A stretch of 64,000 bases of DNA from Paracentrotus lividus (lineage: Eukaryota > Echinodermata > Echinoidea > Camarodonta > Echinidae). Each line of letters opens with the position of its first letter. Position 1 is the stretch's first letter. The translations under genes and the position numbers were made by a program. The stretch spans positions 35,169,724 to 35,233,723 of the forward strand of contig CALNVZ010003433.1 of the NCBI GenBank assembly GCA_940671915.1, read 5' to 3'. This document shows positions 1 through 12,800 of this stretch, piece after piece. The notes under the pieces are model-generated. The model did no database searches. It was not told where the DNA came from and saw nothing but the letters and a program-made list of their open reading frames with translations.

Positions 1-3000
1 TTTTTGAACTACAAGCAGCAAATTAAATGAGCAATGGTTACACCAGGTAAACAGAACATGTCAAATAATGATACAATTAATGTACCTGTACTAATCTAAT
101 GACATCATCACTCATATGAACGTAAACAACTTCAACAAACATCATCAATTTACCTTTGCATCGCACTCTTGTGCACCCCTCCTCCGTCTATCTCTCCTTC
201 TCTTCTCTCTCTCTCTCGCTCTCTCTCTTTCTATCTCTCTCACTTCATTTTGAAACCTGCTGCACTTAATTAATCATGGTTGCCGATTAATCAGTTTTCG
301 ATTGCGTTTGGATTGGCGGAACCCAAATGAGCGTCCGGGATATCAATTCACATTAAGGCAGTCATACATCAGCATCTTGGGTTTATTTTTATCCTCCCTA
401 GACACTTGAAAATAGAACCCTAGAATGTGCATGTATATGAGAATAGAATGTATAAACAACATTCCTTCTTCTTCCAGTATCATTTTTAGGAACATTACTG
501 GATGCTACTTGCATAAAGTTTTTGACAATGACAAAGAGCAGGGGCACAATTTTTTCATCTCCATTAAATATTTTTGTTTCTAATTTTAAGGGTTCATTTA
601 TTTTATGAACCAAAAACAAGTTTGTTTTTCTTAATTCTCTGGGGAATTCAATAACTATTTAAGAGACCTTAATAACATAAGTGGGTATTCTACCATAATC
701 TACCCCAAAAATATTATCTTATGCAGGTGGTCCCAAAAAGCAGTTTTCTTAACGCTTATAGATCTATGCTTTTTTTTCATCTTTTTTGACTAATTTCTGC
801 CTCCCCCAAAACATTTCCATCATCAATGAATCTTTTTTCTATGTCAATGTTTTTACATTTCCCTTTTTTTTATTACCTAGTGCCTCGCCCCAGACTAAAT
901 CGCAGATGCTTTTTCGTTTTCAAAATCTTACCTCATACAGAGATGTCTAATTAATTCCCGACTGCATCTGATCTGCATATGTTGTTTCTGACATTTCATT
1001 CAATTTAGGTTTACATTAGGTGGGTGATTAATGAAAAAGTGTGCATCTTCTACATGTAACTGTAAGCTACAGGAGTTTGATGAACAGACAGTAGTAGCTT
1101 TTCAGATTTACCTTTGAACTCCTTTGAATGTCAAATTAATTTTTTAGCACAATATGAAATGCATCATATCAGCTTTCACTAATACTTGCCTCTAATTTAT
1201 TTTAAAATCAACCTTGTGATGGGAATATTTGGACAAGATGGTGACAAAAGTCAAATGGTTAAGGCTTTCTAGTTTGATCCTCTACCGAATGAATGTCTTT
1301 GTCAGGCTTTAACAGTTCATAACAACTTTTACATGGTCTTGATTTCCAGAGTAGCATAGACTAGTTCAAGTAAAGAAAAAAAGTTGTCTTATAATTAATA
1401 TGAAAACAATATATATAGTGTGAATAAAATTAATCTACAGACACATAGCACCTACAAGTAGTATTTTCATTTTCAAACACACACAATAAAGTTTTTCTTT
1501 CCTTTCAAATCATTACCTTCACTTTTGTCAAAAACAAAGGATAACTTTCCCCCGTCATCTCAAAAACCTTTATGACTCATGGCATTCTCACTAACATTTC
1601 CAGCGCTTGGATTAATATGAATTAGATTTGAGAAAACAGAAAATTTGATTAGCTCTAAACACCATGATATAAAGTCTGAGGACGCCTGGTAATAATTCAC
1701 ATTGACCTGTTCAGGTGGGTCGTCAAGGAGGACTGAATCTACCTGGTGTAGTTCTGAAGTTCAAACCTTATTTTCCAGGACAAAAAAAAAACAAAACATT
1801 ACTACTAGTTTTCACCCGCCTGCAATTTAAAACAACCACAAAATTTTGCAATGTGAATATTTTTATTAAATCACAACTAAACCTTTAGTATAAATAGTCA
1901 TATTGTAAAGCTACTTGTAATATCCTCTACCAAGAAAAAAACTAACATATCACAATTATTCATTACCATTTTCAGGCTTTACCGGTCCAAAACAACATCT
2001 ACAAGGTCTGGATTTCCAGACTAGCAGAGACTCGTTCAAGTACATATAATATGGATCATACCTAGGGTTTGTTTTTAAGACCATTTCAGCGCTAAAAGGT
2101 TATACTAAGGACTTACACTGAGCAAGAATAACCTGATTACGGCCGCTCACAGCAGTACCCAGCAGGGGAACGTATAGGGGTGGAAGAGAGGGGCGGACAC
2201 CGGTCGATATTTCGGTAGGATTATTGTTGAGGGTTTATCATTTACCGCTGCTTCATTAAGCAATGTTAGGTATGGAAATGTGATGAGAAAGATATGGCGA
2301 AGTGTGAATCATAATTGAAATGAGTAAGGCTGGAGAATGACGGTGATGAGGAATGGTGATATATTCATCACAAATTTTCAGAAGTATAAAAAGAGAACTT
2401 ATCAAACAGCTCCCAAAAGGAAAATTGTTAAAGAGTTGTTGAACAAGGATATTGCTTCTTCTTTGATAATTTTTATTTTAGTGAATCTAGGTTTAATAAA
2501 CAATTTAAAACAAACTATTTGATTTGAGGCACCCCATTCCACATAATATCCAGCTAACATAACACCGTTTTATTTCTCCACCCTCTAAAATAATATTTCT
2601 CCAAAAATTCAGGTTAAATGTTTTCATCAACTCCATCATTCACCCAATATTTGCAATTACGCCACGTTCAAGGAATCCATAATCAAATTTTCCACTCTCA
2701 TTTTGGCATGCATTATCTCATATTTTCTAATCAAGTTTACCCCTCATACACCTCAATGGCACCAATCCAAATCATTTTTTTATACCAATTATTCCCCATA
2801 AAATGAGTATTTCCTTGTCTTGATTTTCAACTTCACACTCCCTTTAAAGCCACAGCTCCTACCAATCACAAAGTGTGAAAATTGCTGCGATTCTATTAAG
2901 AGGAGAAAAACTTGAACAAAAGGGCAGAAAAAGGGGTAAAAAGCAGAGAAAATTGTGTGATAGCAGGGGTCATGCTTCTGTTGACATCCCCCTGACCAGC

Positions 3001-6000
3001 GGGGAGCCCAGCCCTAACCAATAGACCCGCTATTCAGCTGCTGTTTTCTTTCTCATTCTCTTCATCCACCCCTCAAAAACATGTCAACATCTTTTGTGAA
3101 GGCTGGAAGTTGGGGGAAAAAGAGGTGATTTTGGACAAATCTTCTTGACGCAGCCCAAGGTATGGTTGTACCATTTATCTCCAATGTGTGAAGTGTTGGT
3201 CTGGGGTAGAGGCACTTGTATAACATTTGCAGTTGTACACCCTCAAGTACAAAAGCGCAAATATGTGGGACTATAGGGTAAGTTTTGAAAACATGTGAAC
3301 AATGAAGCCAGAACAGCATACACAAATGCTCTAGAAAGCAAATAAGTTAGAGTACTTTCATGAAAACTAAATATTCAGTATAATTTTGTAAGCTTTTACA
3401 GGGAAACAACACTAAGGATATAATTATAGACAATGATAGTTTTGCGGTTGACAGTCATGGCATTAATAAATATTATCATAATAAATATAATTATTAATCA
3501 ATTAAAATATAGCCTATATAATTATAAGTTGCTATATAATCGAATTAAAAAATTTAAAATGAGCACTTTAAAATGTTTTTAAATCATCTACAATAACAAA
3601 CAAGCTTAAGCTACTAATAATTAAGGACAGGGGTTACCTGAACTTTCTCACCAGTTTTAGCAGAAAGTTTGTAATGTGAGTGGAGTAAAAGAACTGAGAG
3701 GGTTACAAACATTTGCATAACAGATAATATATTTCCCCACCTGTATCAAAATAACAGGGATGTTTTCACTTCTGCACCTTTGTTGATGCTTTCAATATTT
3801 AATCACCGTTTATTCTATTGAAACTCAGAGATCTATTTCTTGGATGGGAACAGAGTAAATTGGCAATTCATCTGAGCCATCCGAGTGTATACACCTATGT
3901 ATAGGGTTTTATCCAAAGTCTGTGTTTACTTTTAAAGTTTTTCGCTACGTCAACCCCGATCTCTCAGCCAGTTAAGTCACACCCCTACCTAAACAGCGAT
4001 TTAAAAAAATGAAACTGGATACAATTACGTCCGCATCGAAGATCAAGCACAATGGGCCGTGTCTGGGGGTTGGGAAGAAACAACAACCAACCAACCTATT
4101 TTCTATTGTATGGGACTGGGAATAAACGGTCAAATCTTGGAGGAATATGATCGAGAACTGCTATGAAAACAAAGATCATGAGATTAGAAGAAAGCTAGTT
4201 TGAGATTTGACTCGTTGACTGATTATTGGTGTTTGAAAAATCTGTTTGCACCTATTTATCCCATTTTTTCCAAGCTGAACCCATAACACAGCAGGATACT
4301 TCTAAATCATCTGTACTCCATACACTTCATTACTTCTTTCACACAATAGCAATAAATTCACTTCCCCCAAGTGGCAAAACAATTATATTTTGTGATAAAA
4401 ACACCATACAGCTAATACATACTAATGGAGAGAAAAAAGCAACTGTTTTATCGTCTTGTTTTCTTGAATGTATTTGTCATAAAACTGCTTACCAGAAACT
4501 ATTACCATGTATTTTATGTGAAGGGGGGGGGGGGCTAGCTTCAGGTCCTAACGTGGCAGGTAAAATATTATGTAGGGCCTAGTCCTTTCTTATCCTAAAT
4601 GCACTGAATATACAGACATGGGTATTTCAAAAATTATATTAGAATATACATGTTCGTAACCAGCTTAACCTGTGCACACAAATTAAGCTTGAAACTTCAC
4701 ACTTCACAGAAATATGGCATACAACAAAAGGTAAGATTACGATGCCGCGTTGGCATCTATCCCGCATCCATGCAGATTATTGGGATTAGTCATCAAAAGG
4801 TGATCATTTTTATATCATCTTGCCAATTGATTAGTAGAAAGCGCTTTCTTTTCCTTGAAAGTGCTTTTCAGCGAAAATGTTCGCCAAATTTGTGTCAACA
4901 AAGCTGACCAAACACCGAACCCCGAGATGGGGAAAGAACGATCATTTGACCGACCAAGGCCCAGATGATACTGAAGCTTCGCGTGAGACAGGCACCTCAA
5001 GAGTTCATTAGAATGGACTTTCCCTCATTTAGAGCTTGAATTTCTCCATGGAATATCTTTCAGTTGGAGCATGTAATTGTAAGCTGTCGTGTTGTGTTTT
5101 CATTCATGTTCCCAACCCCGGTAAATATCATGTTTGAACAAGATTCTTTAGTGGTTATTCCTGTTTGTTGTTGTATTGCGATTACTTTGGGTGAAGCAAA
5201 AAAGAAAAACATTCGGTAACTCATTGATTGGACTACACGCACTTCTCTCTGTTGTTTACTCTGTACTTTGTGCACTTATCGACCCATCTGTCAGGAACTA
5301 AATCCACAAAATCAATCATAAAAAATATAATGTTTTAACATACTTTCATATCTCTTCTGTTAATCCATCACTTAGCTTTGATCTTCTTGCTCATTTACAT
5401 CGACACAAAGACTGATTGTAATTCAATGTTTTTCATCATATTCAATGAATGCTTCATAATATCGATAATAATGATTCTATATAATGATACCCACTTCAGG
5501 AAAATAGCATAAACCAATAATACAAAACCTACCAATCTAATACAAAAAAGTACAAAGAATAGTGTCCTGATTATACATAGCAAATCAAACTGGACTGCCA
5601 TGAATGGCACAATGCTGGGTTGCTCCTAAAACATTGATTTTACAGAATATCCATTATTTCTCAGTGTAGTTCACTCTTTTTCTTTGTTAGTGCCCAAAAA
5701 AGTTTGATTTCTTGGGATGTTCTCCATCACCACATCTCTTCATCTGTTTTAACCATAGGACCTAAGCAAAGAATTGCAGTGCATGGTAATTGAATGTTCC
5801 GCAATCCCTGAAATTGAAATATTAATCATCACTGTGGACAAAGCGGACTCTGTCCTCCCTCTCCTCAACCCAAATCTCCTTAGCAGATCGTTACAACGAT
5901 TCAGAATATGTCATCGCTACCACCGAAAGAAAAGAAAGTTTGAAATAATCTTTCCCTCTCTCTCTCTCTCTGCCAACCCTATCATCGTGAAGATAAGGAG

Positions 6001-7440
6001 AGTTAGCAAAGAACATTGAAGTGGTTTGAAGCCATTTAAATTGGCATGTGGGATGGTCATCACTTGAGATGAATTTAAGCTGGGATAGAAATTATCGTAC
6101 AAGGACACATATCTGGAATATACTTTACTGGACAGCAACTCACGCTTTGTGGTATGGCAGGAACATAGTTCACGAGTTGAAACTTCGTTATGAATTAGAA
6201 CAAAACTTCATCATGTAAAATTAAATGCTTCCCAAATACATGTAGCCTATATTACAAAATACCTATTTTGGGAAAATATAGGCCTACACCTTATACCCAA
6301 CAGAGAGTGGGATAGCTTTATCTTCTTGAAGGTTATGAAGAAACTATCAGATATGATTTCTTACATAGCACCAGTATACTCGGGCAATTATAGGTTTTGA
6401 TGCATAATTCCTAATAATGATTTAGCCATAACACATTTTTAAGTGTTTATGACTGTCATATGTAATACCTAACATTTGGAATACTGACATAATATATACA
6501 TTCTGATCCCCTTCTTCTCTCTTCAAACATAAATCTGTCAATTTAAGCATAAAAATTACTTTTGATCCTCTATTTCCTCCAATTTCCCTTTCTCTACCTC
6601 TTATCATTTCTACCATTCATCGTCCCACTACATGTTTGTTCCCTATCCCCCCTCTAAAAATCCATTGGGATCCTCTCTCCTATTTCTTGCTTTGCTAACT
6701 ATCTTCCATCCAGTTTACATGCATCATTGCAATTCAATAAGCATAGACCATCCTGGGCTGTTCGCATTGACGCATTACACTTTTATGGTTGCCATCCCTT
6801 CTCTAACTATAGAATTAAGCATGTACACATTCCCACTAATAGTATATGATGCTATGCACTAAACACCATCAAAATGCATACCGTTCATCACAAACTGATG
6901 TAGTCCTATGTTTTACATCTCATTTGCAATCATTTGCCAGTGGGAACGTTTAGCCCTGGCCCGAATATCAGTGCCTTCACATGTCATCTCTAATCAAATG
7001 CAGAAATAACTGGCCGGAAAGCCAATTTTGTGATTTCAGATTTCAGAGTTTGCTTTAGATGAAGAAAAATAGAAAAAGCACACCCCATTTGACCGTTGAG
7101 TGATTTAAAGAGACTTATACACAGATCCCTACAACAAATTATAAAGGACTCTAACCATTTTAAAGGGGTTGTTTAACTTATTTGTTCAAGATTTTCTTTA
7201 CAAAATCATTCTTTCAGCCAATGCTGTGCAATCATTATTACAAACCTCTAGTTCAGACAGTAATCAGTCATTATTATTGAGATATCTCAGTTTGAAAATT
7301 GATCGTAGGTTAATGTAACAAGATATGCTAAAGAACACAGACAATGTTCAAGTTCTCTCGGCCACTAGAAACCTGGTCTGATATTATCATCATTATTATG
7401 AAAGAATTTATCAAATTGTAAAATAGATAATGTACACTCT
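1..7440. other. Non-coding stretch, probably intronic; CT-rich tract and one diverged direct repeat
   Basis: No supported gene. A CT-rich tract spans 189-241. A 70-bp diverged direct repeat occurs at 1302-1371 and 1972-2041, sharing words such as TCAGGCTTTA and GGATTTCCAGA (GATTTCCAGA in the first copy). A run of 12 G lies at about 4523-4534. Open frames here are under 120 codons, without family resemblance, and cross low-complexity sequence. If the minus-strand gene at 39.6 kb extends this far, the stretch is intron. Confidence 0.6.
1302..2041 (+). repeat. Two diverged 70-bp direct repeat copies (1302-1371 and 1972-2041)
   Basis: Both copies start TCAGGCTTTA and end GTTCAAGTA, have equal length and differ at scattered positions (for example AACAACTTTTACATGGTC against AACAACATCTACAAGGTC). 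They sit 670 bp apart. They could be fragments of one dispersed family or an old local duplication; too little sequence is shared to name a family. Confidence 0.6.
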
Positions 7441-7442
7441 TA

Positions 7443-7851
7443 CCGCGTTTACATTGAGACTCGGCTCTCGTGTCGAATCCACAGGAAGGGTTCGACACTG
7501 CAAAGAGTGAACCTGTGATCATGTTTATACACAACAAAAAAGGCAAGTTCAACACGGCTCCCAGATCATGACCGGAAGTGAAGGACGTCATTAATGTGTG
7601 TTGCGATGTATAGCCAAATTCCATATCTGACCTCAAGGTCATCGACTTCGACACGGCTTTCTGTTTACACACATAAAAATTGCCGTGTCGAACCCGCCTC
7701 CTGGATCGAAACCTACGATTTTGGCGGAGCAAAAAAGGCGTGTCGAACCCGGGTCGCGGATCACACTGATCCCGTTTACATGACATAAAATTGCCGTGTC
7801 GAGCACGATTGCCGTGTTGAACCCGCGACCCGAGTCACAGTATAAACGAGG
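7443..7851. mobile_element. Foldback MITE with TA target duplication and repeated internal word
   Basis: Imperfect terminal inverted repeats: CCGCGTTTACATTGAGACTC at the left, and the complement of the right end reads CCTCGTTTATACTGTGACTC. TA flanks both ends (7441-7442, 7852-7853), as in Tc1/mariner-type and other TA-targeting elements. Inside, the word GCCGTGTCGAACCC or close variants recurs in both orientations (left-arm complements and near 7680, 7738, 7793, 7809). Such repeated subterminal words are often transposase-binding sites. There is no transposase. A 152-codon minus frame crossing the element is not supported as a gene. Confidence 0.75.
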
Positions 7852-7853
7852 TA

Positions 7854-9368
7854 TCTCACTCTCTTCTCATTTCCCACTCCATTTCTCTTTCTCAGACCAC
7901 CACTTAGCCATTAAGATAACTGTGAACTTCTTCTCCTGCATTTACAGCCTCGTAAAAAGAACCCAGTTCTAGTTTATGACCATAATTTGATGTGGAGTAG
8001 TCAAATCTTACACTTGTTCAACATGTAAATCATCCTTCAGTTATGATTCATCTAAACATCAATCCTTGATATTCTTTCTATCCCATAAAGTCCATCTTGC
8101 CCTTCACATTAAATTTGATGGTGATATTGGTTTATGTTCTCAGAAAACTAGGAATAAACCTTGACAAGAAGGGTCAAATAGAGCAGTGGTAACCATCAGG
8201 CTGTTTATAGAAAAGAAATTATATTTATATAGGAATCTTAAAGTTATCTTTTGTAATGGATAGAGAGGCAAATATATCAAACTTGACAATAAATTAATAT
8301 TCTCTTCAGACCTATAAACCTAAGTGCATATAATGGAAAGCTCATTTTAATGCTTTTTCAAATAAAAAAGTGATATTAATGTGTAATCTAACAGAACAAA
8401 TTATGCTGGAAAATGATGGGTATGATCGATTCTGACATTGTTTTTGAATATTTCATAAGATATTCTGTAACCATACAATGTAAACAAAATTTGACAAGCT
8501 CTCTCTCTAAATTTCTTCAGTCATAATTTTGGCTGCATATACTTCTGTTTGTTTTGCTAATATTCAGAAAATGCTTTCAATGGGAATGGTTCTTTAAAAC
8601 TGCAAGAGAGCAATGTCTTCTATTGTTTCAAAATCAGCCTGATCCCTATAAATTATTGAAATTAGGTAATTATGAAATTAATTATGTGATTATAACAAAC
8701 AAATTATTATTATGAACCAGAAAAACACCTCCCTATTCTGCCCAACAACTGACAAGATCTAGTTCTTTGTTCTCTCCCACTTTTTGCATGCTCTTCTTTG
8801 TGTTAACTGATTGTAAGAACACATTAATTCAAAAGTGATAAATCATGCCACTGACAGATTAGGGAGGGGAAGAAATACTGTTTTCAGTCTTTTTGTTCGC
8901 AATTATACACCATCCGTATTCATCTAGTCATTGGTGGTGGACATTGGGGTTCTCAAAAGTGGTAGGAAATTAACAAGATGTGATAAGTGGTCTTACTTGG
9001 GTGATGGATTAGACACGACAAGTGCTGCATTCTGGATACTTGAATGGTCATTTTGAGCCCCTAAACCCTGCACCTTTGGTCAATGATGATGACAATAACT
9101 CAACTGAGTTGAATGGATTTAGGGATTGTTTGCCAAGTTGACAATGAGAGTTACTGGGTAAAACAAATGGGGATAGGATAAGGAGTCCAAGTTGGCTGGA
9201 TTTTGAGGATACAATTGTATGCTAAGTGGAAAATAAGTTAAAACAACTTCAGGAAATCTGGTCCATTTTGAAGATACAGATGAAATGATCACATATTGAC
9301 ACAGCTTCCAGATGGGCAAATATGTTAGGTCAGAGGGCTGTAAGTTACATGCTCTTCAAGTTCACTGG
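7854..9368. other. AT-rich non-coding stretch
   Basis: A CT-rich patch lies just after the MITE (about 7856-7895). The remainder is AT-rich with no inverted-repeat element, RNA gene or coding signal that I could support. Confidence 0.6.
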
Positions 9369-9372
9369 TTAA

Positions 9373-9868
9373 AGGGGAAGTTCACCCTGGAATTTTATTG
9401 GCCTTAAAAAATGAAGAAAAATAATTTAAAAATATTAGTGAAAGTTTGAAGAAAATCGACCAAAAAATAGCGAAGTTATGAATATTTAAAGTTTTGATTG
9501 TGTGACGTCACGTGCGAGCAGCTCTCCCATTGGTTGTGTATGTAAATTCCATAAATTTGTCTTTTTGTAATGGTTCTTGATAAAGGAATGGGTCAATTCA
9601 ATATAGTCATGTATATAAATATATGTTTGATGGTATATCGACCGCACATGTGACATAATTAATTTCTTTTGAAAAAAATGACATTTTATGGAATTTACAC
9701 TACACAACACATAGGAGATCTGCTCGCATGTGACGTCACAGAATCAAAACTTTGAATATTCATAACTTCATAATTTTTTGGTCGATTTTCTCCAAACCTT
9801 CACTCATATTTTTCTTTCATTTTTCTTCATTTTTTAAGACCAATAAATTTCCAGGGTGAACTTCCCCT
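9373..9868. mobile_element. TTAA-flanked foldback MITE (piggyBac-like ends) carrying two CRE palindromes
   Basis: The left end AGGGGAAGTTCACCCTGG is matched by its complement at the right end. TTAA lies exactly outside both ends (9369-9372, 9869-9872), the piggyBac target duplication. The arms pair over most of their length (GAAAATCGACCAAAAAAT against ATTTTTTGGTCGATTTTC), so the single strand could fold into a long hairpin. Each arm carries TGACGTCA (9503-9510, 9731-9738), the CREB/ATF core. There is no coding capacity, so it would depend on an outside transposase. Confidence 0.85.
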
Positions 9869-9872
9869 TTAA

Positions 9873-12800
9873 ATAGATTAAGAGGGTGGGTTATAGTTTA
9901 GGTTATTAAATTAATTAACCATTAATCAACATTGGATGCCAATCATTCAATAATACAAATATTGCATAATCTGTTGAGTGTCAAAAGGATGTAATACGAT
10001 GGTCAAAATTGGGTGTATATCTTTCTGCAAGTGTGTGCTCTGCTATCTGCATTGGGCAGCTAAAAACTTAAGTGGGCTTTTGTTTTACAACCTCTCTCTA
10101 TAGCAAGAGTGTGGCCAACTTTCTCCTCTTGCATGCCTGATTAAATGTCAATCTCTCTGCATTTGATGCAAGGATTTTTTTTTTCTTCAAATTTTCTGAT
10201 TTCAATGCAGAGAGGTATACGGCCAGTTGTTACCAAGGCATTAAGTGCAATATTATATGTCTTAAGACCTTTTGGTTCTTACATGTAAATCGAGGACTCT
10301 TGAGCGTGGAGCTCACATGTGATATTAATAATTTTAGCAGTAACATGACAAACATATATATGTTAAATATATATGTTCAACACATACTAGTACATTGTAG
10401 GTGTTAATGTAAACAGAGTCCTCCGACTATATTTGCATTCAGCATTATATATTTCTATTTGAGACAACTGCCTGCTTTATCCATTCCAGCCATGCAAGTT
10501 ACATTTCATCTCAAATGAAGCAGAACTTGTCCTGATCATCACGATTGCATGATATATCAATTATCATTTATCAACTCTACTTTGTACACTCCCATCAACA
10601 GCTCATGAATACATCAGACTCCTCACCCAAATGACAAATAGAGGACTATTCTTAATGAGCAAATATATTAGACAGAAGTATTTTCAAAAGCTTTTTTCAT
10701 TTCTTCTTTTTTCTATCTCGTGGTGCATGTGTGTATGTGGAACGTAAGTGTGACCACAGCACGTGCAAGAATCTTCTATCCCCTTTTCTCGATAACAAGT
10801 CTTGCGTATCACCCACAATGACTGGAAATGAATGGACATTCCATGCCTGGCTTTCTGGGTTTGGCCGAACGAACGGCCGCGATGACTGTGTAAGGTACGT
10901 CCATCTACGTCGCTCTCAATATTAATTTGCGAGGGGGATGCTTGGGCAAATATTGGCGCAGGTTTGAGATGGGTAATGAGGCCAGCAGATCACCGTTATT
11001 ACTTCCAAAATACTCCTCTCTCTCTTTCTCTTCTTGCTTTCTTCCCCCAATGCATGCATGCATTATGCACATTGGAAAGAGTAGGAAGGGGCAGGTAGGA
11101 GGCTAAGACTTGATTAGAAAAACCTACTTCTTACATTGCTTTATATTATCATGTATACCCCCAATTACAGATTCATTTTTTTGAGAAAAGGTACATCAAA
11201 TCACAATATCAAGCTAGGTATGAATTGGGCCTATACATAATTTATGATAAAATTCATTGATAAGTAAACTAATGTACCCCTTTTCCCAAGTACAGTGCTC
11301 TATAGTTGTTGTTTTTAGCACATTTTTCAATATTGGCCTACCTTTAATACTCTATTCAATTTGAAAAACTGTTCAGGTAATTATTGTAAGAAGTTCAAAT
11401 GGATAATATGAGCAACGTCTTGGTACTTTCCTCACCCCTCCTTCCATCGTACTCTTATTCTACCTCTTGCGATACCCTGATCACTTCAAGTCCTGTCAAA
11501 ACCCATGTCAGACATTCCCCTTCAAATCCAACATCTGAGGAGAGTAGAACCAAAATTGATCCTCAAGATTTTGATATTAGAACAAACAGAAAAGCTAACA
11601 CTACCCTCACAAAAATGTCACGCCCGACAACAAAAACTCCTCACTTTCCCTGCCGATTGTGATGCTTACCTTACGCTATCCATTCTGTTCGCATCCATTG
11701 ATAGGTGTGGGCTTGTGACTGGCGAGGCATTTTTTGCAAATTGCGTGTGAAGTTTGATGCATATCTAGAGTCTTATTGCAGACTTGAGTGTCAATATCAT
11801 TGAACAAGGAATACATGAAATCATGTGATCCTCAGTCAAGTATACCTAAGAAGTGTTTTTAGTTGGCAAATATTGGACAAATCCCCCCCCCCCTTTAAAG
11901 CCATCAACCTGTATGTTAGTCATGATTATATCACTAAATTCAATAATATCATGCTAGACAAAATCATAGTTTTACAGGGGGGAAAACCACTAGAGTTTGA
12001 ATTTCTCCCAGCGCTTACTATGCCCTATTTAGAAAAAGTGTGTGAACCAAGTCCTAAAAATACAGCTTTATCTGCAAACTGACTCAATCTCGATTAAACG
12101 AACATTCTGAGAAAAATATCAAATATCTTTTAGATAATCAGGGAGGTTTAACCAGACCAGATATGGGTAAGAACCACAGCCTATTAAATTGCCTGGCACA
12201 GATTTCACTGACTTTAATCAATTCCATCTATCTCATGATGAGTTAGCCCACAAAATGTAACTCCGGTGGCAAGAGTGATACCCGAGCGCGAGATAACGTC
12301 ACGTGAGCTAAGAAGCGACGCATCCGCAGGGATTCCCCAACCTGAAAGTCAAACATTGTCCAAATGATCAAGCAGTCATTCTTTCCTCTCTCCCCTTCTT
12401 CATCTCATCTCTTCCCATTAGTTTTCATCCCCTGCATTTCAGGAACAAGCAAGATTTATGTCTGACTGTCGTTTTTCTTTCTTCTTGTCAGTTTGAACCT
12501 GATTCATCTAAAAGACTAATGAGTACAAGGTATCACACCAATGGCCTATTTCTTAGTTCTATGACAAATATCCTAGGATGAAGTTCCCCTTCAGGAAACT
12601 ACCCCATAACCTTAACCCTAAATTGGGGGAGGGTGGGGTTATTGTCTGGATACGGTAAGTATGAGGAAAAAGAGGGTTTTTTTTCTTCTTTGGCTATATC
12701 AGTACATGTCCTTTAAGTTTCTTTATCACTCTCATCATCTCTCTTCCACTTGTAAAATACCTCTTGATTCCATCTTTCTCTCCTCATCCCTTACATACAT

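Noticed and set aside
7328-7786. 152-codon minus-strand frame
   Set aside because: It crosses a TA-flanked MITE and its repeated GCCGTGTCGA word; no domain and no exon signals.
10731-10925. Plus frame ending in a GTACGT donor-like word, with Trp- and Gly-containing peptide
   Set aside because: It resembled an extracellular-domain exon, but the upstream acceptor is poor, it lies opposite to the gene at 39.6 kb, and no family is recognisable.
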